Assembly (NCBI GenBank): GCA_030633305.1
Contig: DAOVTB010000024.1
Coordinates: forward strand, 1 to 32,760
Source: Candidatus Muiribacteriota bacterium
GTDB taxonomy: Bacteria > Muiribacteriota > DAOVTB01
Length of the DNA: 32,760 nucleotides
Direction of reading: 5' to 3'
The notes below the pieces were generated by a model. That model saw only the letters and a list, made by a program, of their open reading frames with translations. It did no database searches and had not been told where the DNA came from. A program made the translations under genes and the position numbers. Every line of letters begins with the position of its first letter. The stretch's first letter is position 1. Positions 23,234 to 30,979 of this stretch are shown one piece after another.

Positions 23234-23935
23234 ATGAATATTAAGAATGCAAAAAAAGGATATACGCTAGTAGAAGTTATGGTATCAACGGCAGTTTTAA
23301 GTGTGCTGATAATATTGATATTTAGACTTTATAGTTATGGAAATTCGATTTTCAATTATAACTACTGGCAACAAAGTCGAACAAGAGAAGTTGAAATATT
23401 TTATGAGTTTTTAAGAAATGATGTCGACAGAGCCGCTAACAGAAATCAGGCAGGTTACACTACAATAATGGGGTATATGGTGAAAGCTATTACAACAACT
23501 CCGTGTCCTGTTCATTATTATGACAATGGCGGTGCTTATTTTCTTTTGAATTCAACATCAGAAAACAAACTTCTTGAATTTGAGATGAATGAGGCAGATA
23601 CATCGGGATTGTACTCTACTATGAGTGATGAAGCCTGGTCAATTGGAAAGACCATTTCAGTTCAGTATACTTATCAGAAAGGAACAATATATAAAACAAG
23701 GACAATTACTCATCCGGCTCCAATTCAGGTGATTGAAAGTAGAAACAAAGTTCTTGAAGATGTAGAAAAAGTAAAAATTTATAAAGATAATGATCCAGCA
23801 CTTGATGGAAATGTTTTGAAATTCGCTTTGATACTTAAACATCCTACAAGAAATAAATATTTTGAAGCAGAAGCAAGTTTTTCTATTAAGGTGCCGTTTT
23901 CGCCTGAAACATCTTCATGGATGTGGTATTATTAA
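23234..23935 (+). CDS. Type IV pilin-like / pseudopilin (PilW/GspJ-like), cluster B
   Basis: A 233-residue protein. MNIKNAKKG|YTLVEVMVSTAVLSVLIILIFRLY is a canonical prepilin leader (G before the site, Glu +5) and alpha1 helix. YEFLRNDVDRAANRNQ after the helix is the usual PilW/GspJ segment (xLxxDLxxA). The body is beta-rich. Separated from the PilX-like gene by copy 3 and a REP-like hairpin. Its stop overlaps the region of the GT2 start (TAATGTG). Equivalent by layout to 8375-8905. Confidence 0.82.
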   Translation: MNIKNAKKGYTLVEVMVSTAVLSVLIILIFRLYSYGNSIFNYNYWQQSRTREVEIFYEFLRNDVDRAANRNQAGYTTIMGYMVKAITTTPCPVHYYDNGGAYFLLNSTSENKLLEFEMNEADTSGLYSTMSDEAWSIGKTISVQYTYQKGTIYKTRTITHPAPIQVIESRNKVLEDVEKVKIYKDNDPALDGNVLKFALILKHPTRNKYFEAEASFSIKVPFSPETSSWMWYY

Positions 23936-23936
23936 T

Positions 23937-24773
23937 GTGAATTACAAATTTTCGATAATTATTCCAACCTTTCAAAGATTTTCCATATTAAAAAAAACAA
24001 TCCGCTATTTTCAGAATCAGCAATTTTGCCCTAAAGAATATGAGTTAATTGTTATCTTTGATGGAAGATCCGATCTGAAGGATTCTGAAAAACAATTTTT
24101 TTCCAAATTCTCTAGAAAGTTGAATATTCAGACTTTTTTCAGTCCAAAGCAAAAGGGTCAGGCGTTTTGTAGAAATATTGGAATATATAATTCTTATGGT
24201 AAATATTTATTATTCATAGATGATGATACTTTGCCAGGCAAAAAACTTCTAATTGAACATTTACGTCTTTTAGAAACAGATACCAATGTTTCATCACTGG
24301 GAGTGGTTAAAACAATCAGTAGTAAAAAAACGATAAAAGATCCGTTTACGTTTCTATCAGAAAATTCACTTTCTCAGTTGTTTGTTCCGTCCGGAATCGA
24401 TCTAAAGCCAGAGGATGTATATACTGGGAATCTTGCAATAAAGAAAATAAAAGATATTTATTTTAATGATACAGTTTTTAATGCTTATGGATATGAGGAT
24501 GTTTATTTCGGAAAAGAGCTTATTGATAAAGGATGTAGAATTATCAAAAACAACAGTGCCATGGTATATCATATGAAACAGCACAAGCGTTCAACTTTTA
24601 TAAAAAGGAGTATTGAACTTGGCAAGTCCCATGAAAAATGGGATTGTGGATCATTAAAAAAAATAAAAAGGAATAAAATGTTCGAAGATCCTGATTGCGG
24701 CAAGCTATTTAATAATGATTTAAAAAGATTGATCTATTATAAAAAAGTCAAAGACTATAACTTCAGCTGCTGA
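23937..24773 (+). CDS. Glycosyltransferase family 2 (GT-A fold)
   Basis: About 278 residues from GTG at 23937 (MNYKFSIIIPTFQR), 1 nt after the pilin stop. An upstream in-frame ATG at 23862 would only add residues inside the pilin gene. The GT2 donor site is KGQAFCRNIGIYNSYGKYLLFIDDDTLP (DDD about 94-97), and YGYEDVYFGKELIDKGCRI (about 185-203) is the ED helix. It is a shorter paralogue of 6332-7621. Its position behind the pilins suggests pilin or envelope glycosylation, which is inference. Its 3' end overlaps the convergent HEAT gene by 11 bp. Confidence 0.82.
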   Translation: MNYKFSIIIPTFQRFSILKKTIRYFQNQQFCPKEYELIVIFDGRSDLKDSEKQFFSKFSRKLNIQTFFSPKQKGQAFCRNIGIYNSYGKYLLFIDDDTLPGKKLLIEHLRLLETDTNVSSLGVVKTISSKKTIKDPFTFLSENSLSQLFVPSGIDLKPEDVYTGNLAIKKIKDIYFNDTVFNAYGYEDVYFGKELIDKGCRIIKNNSAMVYHMKQHKRSTFIKRSIELGKSHEKWDCGSLKKIKRNKMFEDPDCGKLFNNDLKRLIYYKKVKDYNFSC

Positions 24774-25824
24774 TTCTTTCGTTGATTTTATCAAGAGCAT
24801 TTTGAGCAGCTCCTACCACTTCTTCTTCTTCCTTTATATCGTTTGTAACTTTTTCAAGGAATGTACAGACATTTCTTTCTCCGATTATGCTGAGAATGAT
24901 ACAGGCAACGATTCTGATAGTGTTCTTCTGGCTTTTAAGATAAACAACGACCTGTCCTACTAGTTTTGAACCAACAAACTCTCCAATAGAGACTAGTGAT
25001 TTTTGTAGTTTATCTATTGTTTCAGAGTCATTTACAGTTTCCATAAGTTTTATCAGTGGTTTAAACGATTCTTCATCTTTAACAATGCCAAGAGCTTCAA
25101 TTGCCGCAAGTCGAACAGATGAATCTGGATGATAAAGAAAATTTATTATTTCAGGAATTGATGAAATTTCTCCACATTTTGCAAGAGATTTAATGGCATT
25201 TCTAAGGACTTCAGGTTCCTTGTCCTTTAGAGATAGATAAAGAAGATCAAGAACTTGAAAACCACCGATTTCTCCGAGTGCAAATGCAGCAGATGCCCTG
25301 TGCCACTTATTTGGCTCCTGAGTAATCATTTTTTTGAGGATTCCAATAACTCTGAATGCTCCATATTTCCAAAGTAGTTTACAGACCGTCGTTTTTACAC
25401 GGTGATTAGAATCTTCGATCATTGGTAGAAGTTTTCCTTCAAGATCTGGATCTCCAAGGGCTTCCAAAGCTTCTGCAGTATCAGATCGGACTCTTGGATC
25501 TTCATCTGATAGAAATGGTTGGATAAGTGGAAGATATTCTTTTTTTCCGCTCTCTCCGATTGAACATATAAACCATGCGCGTATTTCTTTGTATTTTTCT
25601 ATTTCCAGATTATCTATTGAAAAATAAAATGCTTTTTTTGAACTCAATTTTACGAATGTTTCAAATGCTTCAACCTTAATCCACTTATCGGTATGCTTCC
25701 TGACTAGTCTATAAATCAAAAGGAGGTATGAGATATCGTTTGCAATTGCAACTTCTTTAATTGCTTTTCTGCAAACATCATTGTTTTCAGATGCAAGCAT
25801 TTGAAGAATATTTTCTCTATCCAT
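24763..25824 (-). CDS. HEAT-repeat (PBS-lyase-type) protein
   Basis: A 353-residue soluble protein. Regular units of about 30 residues carry DPRVRSDTAEALEALGDPD, NKWHRASAAFALGEIGGFQ, EPEVLRNAIKSLAKCGEI and DSSVRLAAIEALGIVKDEE, the E-Z/PBS-lyase HEAT signature (xVRxxAAxALGxxGD). There is no signal peptide and no extra domain. It is likely a scaffold or adaptor. It follows the GT4 gene by 9 nt in one operon. No Shine-Dalgarno is visible, so translation may be coupled to the GT4 gene. Confidence 0.85.
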   Translation of the reverse strand: MDRENILQMLASENNDVCRKAIKEVAIANDISYLLLIYRLVRKHTDKWIKVEAFETFVKLSSKKAFYFSIDNLEIEKYKEIRAWFICSIGESGKKEYLPLIQPFLSDEDPRVRSDTAEALEALGDPDLEGKLLPMIEDSNHRVKTTVCKLLWKYGAFRVIGILKKMITQEPNKWHRASAAFALGEIGGFQVLDLLYLSLKDKEPEVLRNAIKSLAKCGEISSIPEIINFLYHPDSSVRLAAIEALGIVKDEESFKPLIKLMETVNDSETIDKLQKSLVSIGEFVGSKLVGQVVVYLKSQKNTIRIVACIILSIIGERNVCTFLEKVTNDIKEEEEVVGAAQNALDKINERISS

Positions 25825-25833
25825 AGATATAAT

Positions 25834-26964
25834 TTAACAATTATGGTATATAAAGTCAAGTTTACTTACTGTTTCAGATATTGAAAATTCTGATGTTATG
25901 AGGTTATATCCAGAAACTAGTAATTTATTTTTTAAATCCGGATTTGAAAGAATTCTTAACGTTTTGGAAACAAGTTCATGGTAATCTTTTACTTGATAGC
26001 AAAAACCAGTAACTTCATCAATGATAACTTCAGGAATACCAGTTATAAAAGGAGCAACTACTGGTATTCCAACAATAAGTGATTCGCAGATAGATCTGGG
26101 TAATGATTCCCAGTAGCTTGTCAACCAGAAGACATCAAAAAGCTTTAATATTGGAAATACATTTGATTCGTCTCCGCATATCAGGAAATGATCAGAGTTT
26201 GGACTATTTGCAACCAGTTGTTCAAGAATTTTCCGGTCAGGGCCATCGCCAACCATTACAAACCCTGTTTTTTTCTTGCGATTATCTTTGATTAACTGAT
26301 CCGCAGCTTTGATAAACGTAGGATACCCTTTGGCGGGATCTATTCTCCATACTGTTCCGATAATGGTATCAAAAGAACTACAGAATTCTGTGATGTAATC
26401 GGGCGCTTTTTCCATTGCAGCATCAGTGATTTTTTTTATATCAAATCCATTTCTGATCAAAGTGAATTTTTCTCTGGGTGCAATTTTCAGGTGTATGCCT
26501 TTTTCACGATTCCATCTTGCTACGGTAATAATTTTATTTGTAAATAAAGATACAAATTTTTCTATAAGAAAATAAAGATATTTTTTTAGCATACTGATTT
26601 TTGCATCAAACGGATAACCGTGCACTGTATGAATAATCAGCTGAACTCCACTTAGTTTTGCGGCAATTCTGCCAAGAATTCCAGCTTTTGAGCTATTTGT
26701 ATGAACAATTTCAATATTATTATTTTTTATAAATTTCAAAATTTTAAAAAGTGCTTTCAAATCGTCTATTGGGGAGATTTGCCGTTTTAATTCTGGAATC
26801 ATGCAAAATTTTACAGGAAATTTCGCTAAACAGTTATTTGTTTCATAACCCGCAATTACAGAGACATTATATTTACTGTGATCAATATGATCTAATATAG
26901 TCAGGAGATATTCCTGCGCCCCCCCGGTACCCAAATGTGTTATAATATATAAAATATTTTTCAT
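25834..26964 (-). CDS. Glycosyltransferase family 4 (GT-B fold)
   Basis: A 376-residue protein. The N-terminus MKNILYIITHLGTGGAQEYLLTIL has the GGAE-type loop; IEIVHTNSSKAGILGRIAAKLSGVQLIIHTVHGYPF is the acceptor-domain segment of capsule and lipopolysaccharide GT4 enzymes. Later come TVWRIDPAKGYPTFIKAADQL, GDGPDRKILEQL and SICESLIVGIPVVAPFITGIPEVI, the sugar-nucleotide site. A run of seven G (26919-26925 on the plus strand as C) encodes the GG of the loop, about 13 codons into the gene. It heads an operon with the HEAT gene. Confidence 0.88.
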   Translation of the reverse strand: MKNILYIITHLGTGGAQEYLLTILDHIDHSKYNVSVIAGYETNNCLAKFPVKFCMIPELKRQISPIDDLKALFKILKFIKNNNIEIVHTNSSKAGILGRIAAKLSGVQLIIHTVHGYPFDAKISMLKKYLYFLIEKFVSLFTNKIITVARWNREKGIHLKIAPREKFTLIRNGFDIKKITDAAMEKAPDYITEFCSSFDTIIGTVWRIDPAKGYPTFIKAADQLIKDNRKKKTGFVMVGDGPDRKILEQLVANSPNSDHFLICGDESNVFPILKLFDVFWLTSYWESLPRSICESLIVGIPVVAPFITGIPEVIIDEVTGFCYQVKDYHELVSKTLRILSNPDLKNKLLVSGYNLITSEFSISETVSKLDFIYHNC

Positions 26965-27005
26965 AAGTAAAGATAATTATACAATCAGAAATAAGCAGTA
27001 GTCAA

Positions 27006-28151
27006 ATGGATTTACATAACAGAAGAATACGAGATAATATCAAAAAATTATACAACAAGGAAGCGTCACAAGATGCTGATCTGGCAAATGCTGGAGGTAA
27101 AATTTATGGAGAAGATTTGGAATTACTTCCACCTGAGCTTGTTAAAGCCGCCTATGGCTGTGCTCATCCTTCACTTCATGTTTCAAATAAGAGTTATCGA
27201 ATATTAGATCTAGGTTGCGGACAAGGAGTTGACAGCTATCTGCTTCGGTTGCGCAAAGGTAAGGATGCTTTTATTACTGGGATAGATCTTGCCTATGAAA
27301 TGACATTGCGCGCCAGTCAGTACGTTAACTCAAATTCTTTCTTATGTGGTAGTGGCGAGGCTCTTCCATTCAAAGAAGATTCATTTGATTGTGTTATAAG
27401 TAACGCAGTCATCCATTTATCTACAGAGAAAGAATCGCTTTTTTCAGAGCTCAATCGCGTCTTGTTATCAAGTGGTGAACTGGTCAGTGGAGATATCGTC
27501 TTAGAAAGAGGAGATTCAATGAATCCTATGGTCCATGATGAGTTTATTAGTAGTGATGGGCTGTTTCTATATGGTGGAATCATACCGGAAGATGATTATT
27601 TTTCAAATTGTTTTAATGGAGGTTTCAATAAAGTAGAAATTATTGAAAAAAGAGGAATAGGCGATTTAGTAAAAGCTGTAGAAATATTTGCAAAAAAATC
27701 TCGAATGTCAGGTAGAAAAAAGAAAAAGCTTAAAGCCTGGGCAGCAAATACTACTATGAATATTATTGTTTATAAGGCATTAAAAGAATTTGGTGTTTCA
27801 CAGAATATTGTATGTCCGTCGTGCATGACTATTATGAATTTAACCATTGCTGAAGAAATTGAACAGGATTTTATTTCAGAAAGAGTATTAAAAAAAATAC
27901 TGGATAAAAAAATAAACTATATTGCTTGTGAAAAGTGCGGAATGGAGAAGGAAATTGGTATTCCGTTTGTTTATCGAACATCAAATTATGTTTATCATGT
28001 TTTTCCAAAGGTGTGTGCTTCTGAAGAAGAAATGCTTACACAGAAAATGAATTCTATGGTAAATTCAATCGAAGGACAAGTTTTACTTTGTCCTCAAAAA
28101 CTGGTATTTGGATTTAATGATTTATTGAAGATTATTGAAGGGCAGTCATGA
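27006..28151 (+). CDS. ArsM-like class I methyltransferase fused to a CpXC-type zinc domain
   Basis: A 381-residue protein. Residues 1-60 (IRDNIKKLYNKEA...LELLPPELVKAAYGCAHPSL) and 65-185 (ILDLGCGQGVDSYLL, GIDLAYEM, DCVISNAVIHLSTEKESLFSELNRVLLSSGELVSGDI) follow the arsenite-methyltransferase layout and bind S-adenosylmethionine. Two positions that are cysteine in ArsM enzymes (SNC and GEC) are SNA and SDG here, so arsenic is an unlikely substrate. Residues about 265-330 have VCPSCMTIM ... YIACEKCGMEKEIGIPFVYRT, a pair of CxxC knuckles like the CpXC domain. Its stop overlaps the next start (ATGA). The true substrate is unknown. Confidence 0.78.
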   Translation: MDLHNRRIRDNIKKLYNKEASQDADLANAGGKIYGEDLELLPPELVKAAYGCAHPSLHVSNKSYRILDLGCGQGVDSYLLRLRKGKDAFITGIDLAYEMTLRASQYVNSNSFLCGSGEALPFKEDSFDCVISNAVIHLSTEKESLFSELNRVLLSSGELVSGDIVLERGDSMNPMVHDEFISSDGLFLYGGIIPEDDYFSNCFNGGFNKVEIIEKRGIGDLVKAVEIFAKKSRMSGRKKKKLKAWAANTTMNIIVYKALKEFGVSQNIVCPSCMTIMNLTIAEEIEQDFISERVLKKILDKKINYIACEKCGMEKEIGIPFVYRTSNYVYHVFPKVCASEEEMLTQKMNSMVNSIEGQVLLCPQKLVFGFNDLLKIIEGQS

Positions 28152-30757
28152 GTGAACTTAAGGAAAATTTAGAAAGATTAAAAAGTGATGACAGTTTTGA
28201 ACGCTTAATTGCAATCAATTGGTTTAAAGAAAATCCCAATATTGAAGCTGCTCCGCTTTTAAAAAAGATAGTTAAAATAGAAGATAATGATATTATTAAA
28301 AAAGATGCTGAAGCGGTTCTCCTAAAGATTGTAAATGAAAAAACTATTGAAGGTTCAGAACAGATCACTTTTGAGAATAACGTAGTTTCAGTTGAAGAAA
28401 GAGAATATGCTGAATTCCAGGATCTTTTTGGTAAAGCAGATCTTAAAGGGAAAATGGACCTGCTTAATAGAATTACTTCCAGGAAGGAAAAGGGATATCT
28501 TCCGTTTCTAAAAAAAATATCTGTACAGAGTAATTCAATGATTTTGAATATTGCGATTCAGAAAACGATAAGCTTTCTGGAAAACATTATAGAAAAAACA
28601 ACAATTATTACTGGTAAAGATCTAAAATTAAATGCTTTTGATATTAAAGAAAATTTTGATTTTATTCAGGAAACTTTGCAGGATAATTTTGAATATAAGA
28701 AATTATCAGTTATTGATCTTAATCATAAAGGAATGCCTTTTCTAGTTAATATTCATCCAGATGAAAGGAATCGAACAAAAATATTTGTTAGAAATTCAGT
28801 ATTGAATTTGAATGATGAAGTGATTATTTCGAAGGATATGGATGGAACTCATGTCCTGCTTCTTCCAATGCTTTTTCAAAATGATATTATCTGTTTGCTG
28901 TTGTTGGAATGCCATTCAGATATTGAGATTTCAAGTCTTATAAAACAAGTGATTAAAGACAAACTCAAATTGATATTGAGAACGATTGCGATCAATAAAA
29001 AAGCTATTACTGATTCTTTAACTCAAATGTATAATCGCGATTATCTATTTAGGATACTCGAAAAGAAAATAGAATCGCTTAAAAATGCAGATGCTTCAAA
29101 AAGGAATGTTTCGGCTCTTATTTTTGATATCGATCATTTTAAATCTTTTAATGATACTTATGGACATGTAGTAGGGGATGAAGTTTTGAAACATGTTGCT
29201 CGTATTACTGTGGATACCTGTCGTGAATTTAACTCAGAAATTGTGGCAGCCAGGTATGGTGGTGAGGAATTTATGATAGTTTTTCCCGAATCATCCTATG
29301 TAAGCGCTGGTCAACTGGCCGAAAAAGTAAGGCAGAATATAGAAGATTTTGATACTGAGGTTATTCAGAATTCTCTTAATGTTAAAACCGCAGTAAGGGG
29401 GATTACTGTAAGTGTTGGTGTTTATTTGCTTGGCCCAACAGATTTTATTGCTTTGAAATCGGAAATAGATACTAGAAAAGCCATTAAAAGCATGATTGAA
29501 AAATCAGATGAGGCTATGTATAATTCAAAGAGCAGTGGTCGAAACCAGGTGACTTTGTATAAAGATATTGCCGTTTCTGGTTCTATTAAGGAGATTCTGT
29601 CAGAAAACAAACTTCAAGCCAGTCTTGTTTTAATGATATTTTTGACCACTTGCCTGATGTCAATTATTATCTATATGTCTGCATTTTCAAATAAAACTAC
29701 TAAAAAGAAAATTACTCATGTTGATTTAAATGAATTTATAATGTCTATTTCTGATTTTAATGAAACTATCAATGAGTTGGTAAAGTCTGGTGAATATGAA
29801 AAAGCAGTTCTTTTTCTTAACGAGTATTACAAAAAAAACAGTTTGACCATGAAGGGGAAGATCGCTTTAATGGAGATGAGAAAAATTGAGATAAATTATC
29901 TTGGTTCTTCTTCAAATACTTTTGAAAAAGTATATTTGATTTTTGATAATATGAAAACTCAAAAGAGTCCAAACTGTTATTTTAGATATAAAAAAATCAA
30001 GAGTGCTCTTGATACCGAAGCACTGGATAAAAGATCATTGGTACTTATTTATTTTTATTCCATGAGAGAATACTTTGCCCGAGGGAATTATTACCTGGCT
30101 TATAGAACTCTTATGAATATTCGAGAGAAATTGTCTAAGGATGATAGCTTAATATATTATCTTGGAGTTACCAGTCAATATTTTGAAAAGGAATCAGAAG
30201 AGATTATTGAAGATTATAACAGGTCTAAAAGTGAAAATGAAGAATTTCTTGAAAGCCGTGGTGAGTTTGATATTTTTTCCTTTTCTCAGGATGAGCTTAA
30301 TCAGTTGTGGAATATCTACAGAAATGCCTTGATCGATAAATTTGAAGGAAGAGTTGAACAAAGCCGTTCTAAATTTGAGAATGTTCAGTCACGAGATCCT
30401 TATCAGAAAGAAGTTTACACTTTTCTCCTTGAAAATTATAAATCAGATGATGATCAAAATGCTCTTTTTGATTTTCTTGTAAATTGGGAAGATAATATGC
30501 CCGATGCAGATAAGCCAAAACTTGAATTAGCCAAATATTATTATGAAGAACGTGAATATAAGAAGGTAATGGATAAACTTGATGAGATTAAGAAAAATTC
30601 TCCTTATTCTGTGCATTTAGCAGATGTTTATTACTATTCAGGCTTGTCTTATACTGAGACTAATTTTCCTTATAAAGCACTTCAGGAATTCAAAAAGTGT
30701 ATTGCGCTTGACCCAAATAACGAGAAAGTTCAAGAATTGATAGAAAGTCTTGAATAA
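28148..30757 (+). CDS. Diguanylate cyclase with internal GGDEF, transmembrane helix and C-terminal TPRs
   Basis: An 869-residue protein. Residues 1-65 look HEAT-like, and about 145-285 resemble a GAF-type sensor (ends LLLLECHSDIEISSLIKQVIKDKL). The GGDEF domain (about 287-480) starts TDSLTQMYNRDYLF, has FDIDHFKSFNDTYGHVVGDEVLKHVA and the active motif RYGGEEF, and ends DEAMYNSKSSGRNQVTLYK. No clear RxxD inhibitory site precedes it. One transmembrane helix (about 491-514) follows, then about 350 residues of TPR-like helices that should be outside the cytoplasm. It makes cyclic di-GMP, controlling surface or biofilm traits. ATGA overlap with the methyltransferase gene. Confidence 0.88.
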   Translation: MSELKENLERLKSDDSFERLIAINWFKENPNIEAAPLLKKIVKIEDNDIIKKDAEAVLLKIVNEKTIEGSEQITFENNVVSVEEREYAEFQDLFGKADLKGKMDLLNRITSRKEKGYLPFLKKISVQSNSMILNIAIQKTISFLENIIEKTTIITGKDLKLNAFDIKENFDFIQETLQDNFEYKKLSVIDLNHKGMPFLVNIHPDERNRTKIFVRNSVLNLNDEVIISKDMDGTHVLLLPMLFQNDIICLLLLECHSDIEISSLIKQVIKDKLKLILRTIAINKKAITDSLTQMYNRDYLFRILEKKIESLKNADASKRNVSALIFDIDHFKSFNDTYGHVVGDEVLKHVARITVDTCREFNSEIVAARYGGEEFMIVFPESSYVSAGQLAEKVRQNIEDFDTEVIQNSLNVKTAVRGITVSVGVYLLGPTDFIALKSEIDTRKAIKSMIEKSDEAMYNSKSSGRNQVTLYKDIAVSGSIKEILSENKLQASLVLMIFLTTCLMSIIIYMSAFSNKTTKKKITHVDLNEFIMSISDFNETINELVKSGEYEKAVLFLNEYYKKNSLTMKGKIALMEMRKIEINYLGSSSNTFEKVYLIFDNMKTQKSPNCYFRYKKIKSALDTEALDKRSLVLIYFYSMREYFARGNYYLAYRTLMNIREKLSKDDSLIYYLGVTSQYFEKESEEIIEDYNRSKSENEEFLESRGEFDIFSFSQDELNQLWNIYRNALIDKFEGRVEQSRSKFENVQSRDPYQKEVYTFLLENYKSDDDQNALFDFLVNWEDNMPDADKPKLELAKYYYEEREYKKVMDKLDEIKKNSPYSVHLADVYYYSGLSYTETNFPYKALQEFKKCIALDPNNEKVQELIESLE

Positions 30758-30758
30758 T

Positions 30759-30885
30759 TCCCGAACATTGCACGAGCGAACTACTTCATCATCGTCCTCT
30801 GTTCAAAGTTTGAAATACCGAAGAGTATGTCTGCACCTTGAACAGAGAACGATTCTTCGTATTTCATCTCGTGCAATGCCCGGGA
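30759..30885 (+). repeat. Long inverted-repeat element, copy 4
   Basis: A 127-bp hairpin starting 2 nt after the TAA stop at 30755-30757. Outer arms CCCG..CATTGCAC and GTGCAATG..CGGG pair apart from two mismatches. The shared defect is GAG-C-GAA (30774-30780) facing TTCATCTC (30863-30870). Inside, CTCTGTTCAA pairs with TTGAACAGAG. The apical segment GAAATACCGAAGAGTAT resembles the half copy at 12561. Confidence 0.82.
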
Positions 30886-30979
30886 TATGAAGGTTATGAA
30901 AAAGAAAGAAATTAAATAAATTTTCCATATTTTTGTTTTGATACACTAATAGTTAAAATCGAATATCCGGGAGGATATA

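Noticed and set aside
2869-30885. Inverted-repeat family interpreted as integron attC sites, since copies follow genes and have attC-like size and fold
   Set aside because: The attC end boxes (RYYYAAC and GTTRRRY) are absent, the outer arms are not conserved, flanking genes are mixed in strand and include operonic housekeeping-like functions, and there is no integrase in the window.
2869-30885. Inverted repeats interpreted as a CRISPR array or as ordinary rho-independent terminators
   Set aside because: Copies are many kilobases apart with no regular spacers, so this is not CRISPR. They lack a T-tract and are far longer than intrinsic terminators, with a conserved internal defect that a terminator would not need.
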